DNA of 64,000 nucleotides from Halichondria panicea (Eukaryota; Porifera; Demospongiae; Suberitida; Halichondriidae). This document shows, one piece after another, positions 27,101 through 39,900 of the stretch (position 1 is the stretch's first letter; each line of letters opens with the position of its first letter). The stretch spans positions 1,922,501-1,986,500 of the forward strand of contig NC_087385.1 of NCBI RefSeq assembly GCF_963675165.1, read 5' to 3'. Both the position numbers and the translations under genes were made by a program. The notes under the pieces were generated by a model. It was not told the DNA's origin, searched no databases, and was given only the letters and a program-made list of their open reading frames with translations.

Positions 27101-29437
27101 GCTGTAACTGCTCAACGGTTGCAATGCGACGAAAACTAACAGCTTCTATAGGCTTCTAGCCACGTTCTCTTGGATTTTGATTTGTGGATTAGTAAACTAA
27201 AGCTTATTTCTCGAGTTATGGCTAGTTTGACTCACATTGAAGGCTGTTACAGTCTCTTCAGAATCTTTCATAGCAGCATCATCTGTCCGCACAAACTTTC
27301 TATTCGAATTAGCCTTGCACTAAAGCGCTAGCTTTTTGTTAGCTACAAGAGTCAAAAAATATCTGTTAAAACAGCTAGCCTTTAGGCCAACCAAAGTCAA
27401 TTTGTAGTTTCTTAGGCTATTATTCCTAAAATAGCAAGCGGATTGAGGCATTTGATAAATATTAATGATAATGATATTCATAGAATTTTAATTGAAAACA
27501 CACCCCTAACTTCCTCAATAAGCGGAAGTGCATACTTTTTACTTAGTCATAATTATATTCATGACCAAAAAACCATACACATTTATCCTTTTCTTTTCTT
27601 TTAGTGCTTTAATTTGAGGTCACGTGATATTTAACTTTTTTGTAAAGCAGTCCATTTCCAAGCGCGAGGGCCCGAGAAACTACAAATTGACTTTGCATGG
27701 CCTTATAGTAGCCATCAAATTTTGTGAAATTGATCTCCTAGGACACACCCTTTAATTATTCCTGCGGATGTAATGCGCATGCGCGCTCATTCCCCACGTG
27801 TGAGAAAATAATATCCAGAATCCAGATTCTCCTGGCAGAGTCATCTTTTTCATGAGGGCCTGGTAAGCCACAAAACACTATCATTAACAATATAGATAAC
27901 AATATGCATGTACACAAGTCTTTTCTTCTCGATAGATATTATATACACTGAACTGATCTTGAAAGAATCAATTTTCTTCTTTCTTGAGGTCCTAAACAAC
28001 AATAGATGCATGTAAATAATAAGTCTTTTCTTCTCAGTGAGTTAATATAGATAAGCTTGAAGTCCTGGTAAGCCACATAATACAATAAATAACAGTAATA
28101 GATGCATGTAAATAAGTCTTTTCTTCTCAGTGACTTTATATAGATAAGCTAACTTTAATATAAAATTTATTATAGAAACTATAACTCTAATACTTTTGAG
28201 CGAAAGCAAAAACATGGCGAGAGGCATTAGCACAGCGCCAGCTTGAACACTAGTTTGAATAGTGACGACAAAGATTACACATTAAGCAAAATAATGTGGT
28301 TCCACGTTTTCTACAGCAGTTCAACGTTCTTACCCTTATCTACTCTTGCTATAGATACATAAGTGCCAACTGTCCCAGTACAGTCCCGGATTTAGAAGTT
28401 TTGTCCAGTGTCCCATTCGGAAAGTGCTATTCACCTGAAATGTCCCGGATTTTCAAAGTTGCTGCTCTGATAATTAATACAGTCCAAAGAATCAAAAATA
28501 CTGTAACTACAGCTTGAAATTAATCATGAACAGAATTCAGTTTTTTTGCACTATGCTGCTGTCTATCGCTACGATGAAACATTGTTTTGTGGGTGGGGCT
28601 CTCCAGCATCGTCATACTGAGCATGCAACCAGTACGATATAGGATTAGCGGGTAATTTTTGTGTGGTAAAAATTCGTTCAACTGGAAAACGATGATTTTC
28701 GTGAGTATAATTTCCGTTTGACTTCGTTGCTTGCACTGCATGGCATGCAGTACGGTAAGCCACGCCTACGTTTTTGTGGGTAAAAATTTTGTGTAGGTCA
28801 GCTTGCCCACGAAAATTACCCGCTATACTGTAATATAGCTAAATCGCCATTACAAAAACCTCAATTATTTTTTCCCGATAATTTTTTGGAGGTTGGCACC
28901 TATATGCACCTATGTAGATGGTTTGACTATCTCATGCAAGTTCTACACATCCTCTGCAGTGCTCACAAAATTGTTAGTTTTTAGAGATTTGAAGATCTAA
29001 CGCATAGGTGCCAACTGTCCCCGAACTCCCGCGGGACAGTCCCAAATTTGAACAATGCTATTTACCTGAAATGTCCCGGATTTTCAAGGTTTCTGCTCCT
29101 GAGCTGGGAAAATAAAGTCCAAATAATCAAAAATACTGTAACTATGGCTTGAAAACTTAAATCATGAACAGAATTTAGTTTCTTGCACTATGCTATTTGT
29201 CTATCGCTACGATCAAATACATTGTTTTACAGTTGTGGGTGGGGCTCTCCAGCAATGCACAGAAAGTAACTGCAATAAATCTCCACGAGTGCTAAACCCC
29301 TCAATTTTTTTGTCCACCTAAAGCTTTTCTTTGGAGGTTGGTACCTATATGCTAACGGTTAATGTACACTGAGTAAGCTAAACTTTTTATTATGCCTCGG
29401 TGCGCATGTGCATGCAAGCGAGGTATACGGTAGTGTG

Positions 29438-29509
<72 letters not shown>

Positions 29510-32500
29510 TGGTCAGGTTGCTACAGCTGCTCAAGGATCAATAAAGTGCAAGTAAAAGGTTCTATAGGCTTCTAGTCATGTTCTCTTGGATTTTAATTCA
29601 TGGATTTGCAAAATAAGGCTTCGTTCTCGAGTTATGCCTAGTTTTGCTTACTTGGAATGCCATTGCAGCCTTTTCAGAAGAATGCGTAGCAAAACTTGTT
29701 CACCGAGTATTGCTACTCTACCTAGTAGTTAGCTCTGCACAAGAGCTAACTACTAAGTATCGTTTTTTAACAACAATCATTGTCGATCATTACCCACTCT
29801 TAAATTTGAGTTTCCCTGTGATTCTGGATTCTGCATGCATGCAGCAAAATCAATGTGTGTATAAAAGGTAGGTTATATATATGTAGCTTTGGCACCTCCA
29901 CCGAGGCATCAGCACCTGCGGTGCTTTCATTTGTCCAGAAAGACTTTAATTGATGTTACACACATTTTTTTACACTCATCCTCGATTTCACCTAAATGGA
30001 TTTCCCACAATACAACTTTGGGGAACGAATAATAATATTGTAGCTTATTCATTCCCTTATACAATGCATGGTATCAGCACAATTTCTTTCAACCTTAAGG
30101 TACATGTAAGTCAACTTATACCGTATTTACTTGATTAAACGCCCTCCTTGAATAAACGCCCAGGGTAAAAGCTCTGTCTTTGTCAATAAACGCCTATCTT
30201 GAATAATCGCCCATGTATGGGGCGTGGCACTGTAAGTGGAGCTGAAATAGCACGTGGAACCAGTTTTTTTTGTTTTTTTTTAAGCATAATTTATAGCATA
30301 GGGTATATACAATTAGCTAGTAGCTAGATGTAAAGTGCATCCTAAACAGAAAATATTTAAACACACTGACAGTAACAATATCTTCTATACTGTACTTACT
30401 AACAAGTTTGTTCCATAAAGTTACAGCGTGTGGGAAGAATGAGTATTGGTACATTGATGTTCAAAATCTAATTGGTACCAGGGAGATACCATTAACTGAA
30501 TGGCTATTGTAGACAATCTCTCTTCCTTCAACCGGTAGGTTGGGAAAGTCTATCATGTCATGTAAAATATTGTACAAGTAGCACATTCTTGCAACTACTC
30601 TTCTTGTCTCCAGACTTGTAAGGCCAGATGCTGACAGCAGTTCTTCCTGCTTTAGATCCCACTGACCCAGACACACTCTCATGGCAAATCTCTGTACTTT
30701 TTCCAGGTTTTCTATATCACTTCTATAGTGGGGACTCGTTGCAAGCGTGGCAGCATAGAATAAAAATACTTTTTACGATGCATCGATGGCAGAGAGAGAG
30801 ATACCGACACAGCTAGAGGGCACTCCTATGACTTAAATTTAAGCTGAGAAATAGATTTAAGCTGAGACAGCAGCCCAAGAAGAGCACAATAACTGCTGCT
30901 GTGCAAGAGTTTTGGAGGAGACATAACAATAAACGCCCTCCTCGTTTAAACGCCCACCTCTAAAGACTTCGATCTGAAATAAACGCCTGGGCGTTTAATC
31001 AAGTACATACAATACTTACATATTTGTGGTATTTTACTCTATGCACTGTAGTCTCCATATACAATTAAACGTTTCCATATAATTATTATACATATCGCAT
31101 GATGTATGCATGTAATGTAATGTGTTTGATTGCCGTCTATAGTTTCAACTTTTATTCTCCATGCACAGGCAACTGCCATACTCCTCCATGCTGTTCTGTG
31201 TGCTCAAATAATATCCACCTTCCACAAGATCAACGTACATGCTGCCATGATACCCTCAGATATACAGGAGCATTTCAAACCTGCGTTCAACCAAGCAAGA
31301 GATTTTAGCGAGGCCTATAAGGAGAAAGTATACAAAAAAGAACTCCAGACGTCAGTCATGGCCAACCCTGCCCCATTTGTCACCGTAAGTTATTGCCTAT
31401 CTTGGTATTCTCTGCCTAGCAAGTAGCTTTCATAACAAGCCCACAAGTGTGACTGTGTCCATATATGAGTATCTGGATGGGCCTTGCACCTATATAGTTC
31501 CTGGCGTGGCACAATCGTCTATTATAGAACTCTATAATTATACCTCAGGTGCGCATGCGCATGCAGTGAGGTATACGGTACGTGTGCCTCTGTGTGTGTT
31601 GTGTAGAATAATTCCAAATAAGAGCTTCTATATTGGCTTCTATAGACCCATTGTGGTGGGTGTGGTTCTGACGTCACGTTTTGATAGCCGCTATTTTAGG
31701 GTACCGCATTAAACAGATTTGTGCAGTTTACAGGTAAAAATAGTGATTTTTGTACTATTGTGGAAATCCTAGTGTAGTAGGGATAAAAACAAGAACTTCT
31801 ACTGACTCCCAAGTGTCATCCCAAGTCAAGGAGACACAGAATTAGAGCTGAGCAGCCTGAGACCATGGAGAATGGCTTATTTGTGTATTTTCTGAGTTTT
31901 GCTGTTCCTGTAACTTTTTTCTTAGAATGTTCAATTCAGTTCATGTTTGCACACACATGCATGTCACAAATCATATAGCCAACACACATATAAACTTGAA
32001 AATAACTCTATCTCATTGCAATGTGCACATTTCCACTAGCACAGACTCATCTTTTCACTCCTTGTTTTCAGCCGCATTTTGAAGGATCTAGCCCAATAAT
32101 GATATCTAGCTTGTTCAGGTACTTCTTCTTGCCACCTTGGTCTTGTTTTGAAGATAAATAGCCTTCTACAAAGGGTATCTTTTTGGTGCTAAATCATAGT
32201 GACTAGCCAAATCGTGCTCATTGTACATAAAAGTATGCTACTGGTACCTCAAAATGGCTGACATTCCAATGACATCATTATTGATTACATCACTGCAATG
32301 GTTCTGTAGTCACATTTTCTTCGGTTGCAATTAATGGATTTGCAAAATAATGCTTCGTTCTTGGGTTATGGCTAGTTAAACTATACTTTGAAGCACAGAC
32401 TCTTGCGTCGCAAAATCTGTTCACATATCAGAGGAGGCTGAAACCACTTGACCTTAGCTATTTAAGGTCACTAATTTGCCTTCTCCAAACTTCTCTTGCA

Positions 32501-33902
32501 GACTACATGTATAATTATGAGAAAATTTGGCAAGCGTTTAACTTGTCTGTAATCTTAAGTCGTTTTTTCAAGGGTGGTCAAATTCTATTTTCGCCAATAA
32601 TATTTTGCTCAGAGCAGATATATACAAATCAATACTCTCAATTGAGACCAGGCAGTTACTAGTGCACTGACCTCGAGATCAGGCCTCTCATGGTATTGAG
32701 GTTAGCATGATAGAATACATCTCTATACTTTTGAGCAAAATTGGCGTGAAAAACTTGATTTGGCCCTCCCTGAAAAAATTTGATGTTTGCTTTTGGCCTA
32801 AAATTATTAGAGTATTAGCTGCAGTGGAAATAGTATAGTCTAGATCTGATGATGACCTTCAAGGATATAGAAGCATATACAATTATCATATGATGTGCAC
32901 ATGTATATAAGTATTGCATTTCCTGTCATTTGCTGACTCTGAACTACACAGCTAGCGCTTTAGTGCATGCATGCAAGGCTTATGCATAAGATAAATGATG
33001 CTGCGAAAGAAACCTTTACTATAAGTACAACTATAGCCATAACTCAAGAAAGAAGTTTTAGTTAGCACCTATGCCTCGAGGCATAAAAAACAAGACTGTA
33101 TAGCGAGAGAGTTTTTTCCAATTTGTGACCTGGTTCCAGCCTCCAGCCCTCCGCATACCACAAAGTGTGCTACTGTGTGGTAACATACCACGTATATATT
33201 TACACTTGCTTCAGGTGTTTTTGGATGAAGTAAACACTTCTTCTTGTGTGGGTCTGTTCAAAGAGATCATTGTGGACAGGACCTTTGATGGAGAGGTGGG
33301 AAAAATCATTTGGTTTTGTGTGTAGAAGCAATTAAGAATGTTGATTGTGGGACTACTACGTATAACATATACAGATGTCCATTTTTGTAGTTTCATGCAC
33401 ATGTACATTTACTAGGTTACTATCATTTCTACTTTAAGATAATTATACCCTGGTATTATTGCAGCCAATTCCCGACAACGTGTTCATAGTAGCTGCGTGT
33501 AACCCTCACCGTGGCAACAGCATGGCATCGTTAGGTGTGGAGGGTGGCTCGAAGAAGGATAAGGACAAATGGGTGAGAGGGACGTACTATGTCCGCAAGC
33601 TCCACCCCACTCTCCAGTTTCTCATGTGGGACTACGGCTCTCTGGATGAACATCAGGAGAAGGAGTACATTAACACCAAGATGAAAATGCTCAACCTGGA
33701 CATGTCTAATACTGAGGTGAAGCAAACATTGCATGCAGTTATATATATATAATGTGCAACTTTATAATATACTGTTGATTTTCTGCAAGCTATTTGGTTC
33801 CCATCAAAGAATATTTCCTCCATACCATCGTCTATGAATGAAACACTGCATAATTATGCCTCGAGGCATAGCCACATGCATGAGGGATACGGTAAAGCTG
33901 AC

Positions 33903-33935
<33 letters not shown>

Positions 33936-36900
33936 GTGTTCAACGGTTGCAATGCGACAGCTTCTATAGGCTTCTAGCCACGTTCTTGAATTTGGATTCG
34001 TGGATTTGCAAACTAAAGCTTCTTTCTCGAGTTATGGCTAGTTTGACTCACAGTGAAGGCTGTTGCAGTCTCTTCAGAATCTTTTATAGCATTATCTGCA
34101 CACAAAGTTTATATTCAACTTTGAACTAATATTGAACTAAAGCGCTAATTGTTTTTGTTAGCTACAATAGTCAGAAAAGAACTGTGAAGCTGCCATGATA
34201 TATATATGTACGTACACTGCCACATGCTGCCAGCATAGATACAAAAGAAAGGGATTGGCAACGGAAGCTGTTCACGTGATTCTTCTACAATGAACCCTAT
34301 ACAAAGTAGCTCTGAAGCAATTCATGTTTCGCCTGTAATCCAGAAACTTGATAATAAGTTTCCCGAGAAACTTATTAAGTCTAATGCATGCTTCTTAAAA
34401 ACGCTTAAACAAAATAATGCCCCCTGATAGTAAGTTTCATTTGGAAACAAAGAAAATATAATCTTGATTGTCGTGAAGTATAACACAGAGCGATTTTCCA
34501 TGCTTGTGTTAGTCTAGCTACTATAATGTTGTGTCACTAAGTAGTGTTCTGTGTCCCAAATGGCCACATAATTGTATTTGATGTTTAGCAGCAGAACTGC
34601 TCGTGGACTGTTTACATAGACAGCAAAAACAATTCTCATGAATTATTCATGTTTAGACTCCCACATTAGAAGTAAGCCTCGATTAAAACCGCGGGGAAAC
34701 ACGGATAATACTTTGAGGGTACTTCTGTTTCCAATCCCTCTTCTCTTCTATCTATGCGCCAGAAGCAGCCCTTGTGAACTCTGACCTCATTGCAGATCCA
34801 CCCCTTTTTCATTGACAAGAAATGCTAACTTCTACATTGTAGATCTATATACACATCATACTTCTATCATTCATATCATCGACTTCCGTCCACTCTTGAA
34901 TAATGACTGTGCGTTCAGTGTCAACAATTGCAAACACCAACAATAATATATAATTTATTTACTTCTTCTATAACACTCTATTGAGCGAAAGCAGAACATG
35001 GCAAGAGGCATTAATTAGCACAGCGCAGCTTGCATCACTCGTTTAGTTATTAATGTAGACAATTAAATAACCCATGCATTTAAGTTCAAAATCTTACCAC
35101 CGTATTACTAGAATGTTTTGCGAGTATCAAACATTCGCAAACTTTGCGAGGGTTGATCAATTCACAACAATAAAATTCTAAATTATTACTAGTAAATACA
35201 CACGATCTCCTTGCCAGAACAAAATAGTTAGATCGCAAAGGGTCAACTTTCCTGCTGATTTGGCTCATTCGCAAAGGTTTTTCGCCCGCAAAATATTCTA
35301 GTAAAACGGTAGTGTAATTATGGAGCGTTTTTGCAGACTGTACTGCATGTGTTCGGATTCAGGAAAAAGGAAAGAGAGTTTTCAAATGAACAAGTGCACA
35401 GCGGGAATTTTTGGGACTACACCCACTTCCGGTCACACGTCGTGCAGTAAGACTATAGGGAAAATCTCATTCTCAGCCAGAGGAAGTCTTAAGACTTGCG
35501 TATAGCCTCTATACAAACAGTCAACTATAATAATTATAGGCTAACGAATACTCTTTTGGCAGTTGATAATTCAACAATCATAATCGAATTACAATAGCTA
35601 CAAAACTGATAAATAGCTAAGCAGCAGCTGTAAACTAAAGCTAGACTGAAAGGGGATTCCATGGCACCTTGCAAGAGCCTCCAGCTAGCAAGTAGAAACT
35701 TTTCTTTTCAGCTAAGTTTCCCGTATTAATTTTAATACTGAAACATGGAAATGAGATGAAATGCTGTTGAGTGGCTTTATAATTTAATTGCTCTGCCCTT
35801 TTAAGGTTACGGTAAACAGTTTGCTCATGAATATTCATGATTTTCTTATAATGATTTTTGTGAAACTATAAATACCATGAGAGAAGTTTGAAGCACATAC
35901 ATGATAAATATATCGGTGTATCAATCTGTATGACAAGTATCAATCTTCAAAACATCTTCCAGTGGAAGCTCTGAGCGATCATTAAGTTACTAGAAACAAC
36001 ACAAAACTAGTAGTCATTTTAAACTTCCAAAAACACTTCTAGCTCTGTGTTCTTGGTCTTATATGATGCTTCTTACCATTCTGGAGGGCGGGTCGAAGCG
36101 TTTTTTTCTTTCCAGGCCAACAAACTCTCACAAAATAATAATATGTAGACTAACTCCACTTAAAATGGCGGCCAGAGCCAAGGAAAACAGCCTCTTGTGA
36201 GCTTTCAGTAGCCTTTTTTCAAAATATATCTTCGACCCGCCCTGCATATATTGAAGCTACAGTAGACTGTACCTAAGCTTTACAGTAAAAATGTCTATTC
36301 GAGCCATGAAATGACTACTGCGTTTCAGCTGGACTTCCAGCTCATTCTAGCTGGAAAGATCACTAGATCTAGCTCATGAATAATTAATGAGCAAACGGTT
36401 GACCGTAACCTTAATCTTGCCCACCCAGGTGTTGCCTCAAAATTACACCCACTTAATAAGATTCTGAGACATGCCGCAGTGCTTGAAATACAATGAATAT
36501 ACATCAATGGTAATAGACTGAGTAGCTATAGGTAAATGTGTATAGAAAAGTATACAAGTCAAGAGTAGTCTCTATACAAACTGTCAGAGTCAGATTCAGA
36601 GAAGAGGCAAATAATTTGTGTTATAATAACATACATCATTTGAAATTTAATGTAGAAATGACATAAATTTCTGTCATCTTAACACTAAAATACGATGATG
36701 CATCCCATATTATAACATATGTGTTTTTGGCCTATACTATAGTATAGTTGACTTTCGAAGTAGCTAGGTAGTTGGCTTAGCTACGTATGTAGCCTCTCGA
36801 AGTAGGTTGTTCAATTTACCTTATCTACTTAGCCTTTAAACAAGATGGGTGCATGTTGGTTATTTAATGGTTGATATTGGCATAGTCGAGTGAGGTCCAG

Positions 36901-39900
36901 CACTACTAAACCGCATCACTTTTCTAATGAATATTCAGGTTTTTTCCTGGCATTTCATAATGGGAGGGTAAAAACCTTAATCTCACAATAACTTTACAAT
37001 TTAACCAAACAACAATTAATCTCAGTACTCCGAGAAACATATGCTAACCTTGCTAACTACACGTACAAACAACTAATTGTATATATATACCCATTACCGC
37101 AACGCTCCTCCTTGGAGGGTGAGCCGGATCATGACTGATGACTGTTAATTAGGGTTAGGCATCCCCTCTAATTAATTAGAGGAATACAACGTACCCCGCT
37201 AGTTAAATAATAATTAGGCATTTCTAATAATTATGATTATTGCTCCCCTAATTAAGTACTAGGGAGTAAAGATGTGGCATAGCCACCAGTCATAATTATA
37301 GCATCGGCTCAGTCATATCGTAACGACAGAGAAGATTATAAGAAACCAATTAGGGAGGGTTGGGCAATTGGGTGGGGCTTTCTTTACTCATGGTATAGCA
37401 AAGGCAGAGATCTCAGCATGAGGTAGTGAGCTAAGAGCACATGCTCATCTAAGATGGGCGAGGTCTTTATGTAATGTTAGTAGGCAGGGCAGTATGGGAG
37501 GTACATCGATTAACTTTGTTTTACTACTTTAAACATCATTTATTTTGGTAATACCCCTTTAGAAACAAAACGTTTAACACTTAATTATGGTATGTACATG
37601 CAGTATTTATGAGTCATACCATCAGAGAATTATTAGATAACCCAATAAAGTACATGCATGTAGCTAGCAGGATTGGACCTATAATTAGTATGCTTTGAGG
37701 CGTAGCCGCATGAGGGAGGATACGTACGGTAAAGCTGACTGTGCATGTGTGTATTCCAGCCATAACTGCTTAATGGTTGCAATGCGACAAAAACAAACAG
37801 CTTGTATGCAGGCTTCTAGCCACATTCTCTTGGTTATTGATTCGTAGATTTGCAAGCTAAGGTTTGTTCTCCAGTTTTGGCTAACAAGGCTCTTGCAGTC
37901 TCCAGAATCTTTCGTAGCATCATCTGTTCGCACAAATTTTCTATTCAATTTATAAGTTTAAGCTAAAGCGCCTAGCTTTTGTTAGCTACAAGAGTCAGAA
38001 AAGAGCTGCAAAGCTGCATATCGCATGTACGTATACTTCCAGCCATTGTGAACTTTAAACCTATTGGTTATTGCGGATACACCCCTTTTGCTACGCACAG
38101 GGGCGTAACTACCATTGCGGTTTCCTGGTTGCCCAGAAACCCCCCTAGGAGCTGCTGAGAAAATTGGGCAGGGCTCCCCTATAATTGAAATCAAGCAGCC
38201 CTGCCCATCTTTTCATGCACGTGGCTGCAAATCAATTATCAGAGATAGCACCGTGAAACGTTTCACTTGGCTTTGTCTCAGCTAGTCTCAGCTAGCTAGC
38301 TACCTCAAGACTAAGACTTAAGTTCTAGTATCAATCCTGCATGCTCCAGTATTCTCAGACTCAGCTCTAAGCACAACTTTATTCAGGAAGTACAAGTTTA
38401 GAACAATCTCAGCCACATGAAACCTCTCAGGTAAATGACATTTAATTGTGCTCAGCTAGACTAGCAATACACAATTGACACCTGCCTTTTAGTATGTCTA
38501 TAGCTAGCTGGCTAGCTTCTCACAAACCTGTAAAAAGTCATTTGATATGAACAATGAGCAGTATAATTATAGTCTCATGAATCAGCCGGCCGGCCTTGGA
38601 GAGTCTGAGCACTTTAGTCTAAACTTTTTTGGCCAGGTTGGAATTCCGACCTGACCAATCAGATCAAGGATTGACAAAATTAAAGGAAATAAAGAATGAC
38701 AAGAAGCGTATGCGTTCTCTACAGTAGGACGCATTTATAGCTAGCACCTAGCTGTGGCTACTGTTAGCCAATCAAGGAGAGAGAGTTGACTGCACTAGTG
38801 CTGTGCAATTTTTTCTTGTTCTTTTAGCAACGTTCTTGGAACAAGTCAAACAAAATTTCATAGCTGCTAGTCAAGCGTTCGCGGTTGACCTTTTGCATGC
38901 GTTGGACGTAATTGGATTCTTCTGGTTTTGACACTGATGTAATGACAATTAACATTCCATTGTGGAATGACCTCTAGACTAAAGTGCTCAGACTGACTCT
39001 CCCAAGGCAGGCTGATTCTTGAGACTAAGCAGTATATAGGTGTAACCAGTAGGTGTGCCCCAATAAATAGGGTGTGGCACCGGAAGTGGGCGTGGTCACA
39101 AATATTTCGCGCCGCTGATTTTTCCAAGGAAACCCCTGTCTCAAAAGTCTGGCTACGCCCCTGACGCATGCGCATTCAATCCCACGTGTGTGAGATTATC
39201 CTGAGACACTTACCATGTAGATATACAACTCTTTCTTATTCATTGACAGGAAATGCAAAAATTAATACTTAAACTTTTACATTATAGATCTAGATCTACA
39301 TGCAATTGCTTCTATCCTCAGACTTCTGAGCTCCTCTCATGACTGTGTGGAATTCATGTGAACAATTTAGTAGCGTAACATTATATATACAAAGCAAACT
39401 ATAATACCTCTTCTATAACACTCTTACTAGTTTGAGCCGAAACAAAACATGGCGAGAAGCATTATCACAGCACAGCTTGCAGCACTCGTATCTTTAGTGA
39501 AGGAAAAGTAGTGCTGAACCTCACTCGAACCATGCCAACATCAACCATAAAATAACCAACACCAACACTTACGTCCTTATTGGTGTTTGAGTAGCTTAGC
39601 AACCCTACAATTCTCCCCTTATTTTCACAAAAATAATGCACTTGTTATCGTGTCGTCTCGTTTCCCTAAACTGCAGGTGGCCAGTCTGACAAAGCTGATT
39701 GTGGGTAGTCAGAACAGAATGAGGCATTACGCTTTCGAACAGATGTGTGCCAATAGGGGGACAACCGATTCCTTTGCCCGCATTTCCTCTCGTAGCTGTG
39801 TCAGTCAGAGGGACATTCAGCGCGTCTTTACTCTCTACCAATGGTTTTTGAAGATCTACAAGAAACCAGACACACTGAGACTGTATACTTGCCAGAACTA

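Noticed and set aside
29352-29534. Antisense Thr-His-Ala-Arg repeat protein
   Set aside because: It is a translation of the GTGC/TG microsatellite.
39587-39676. Upstream part of the long frame, as a possible gene start for exon 11
   Set aside because: The AG at 39675-39676 and phase continuity with exon 10, plus family-typical residues starting VASLTKLIV, make 39587-39676 intronic.
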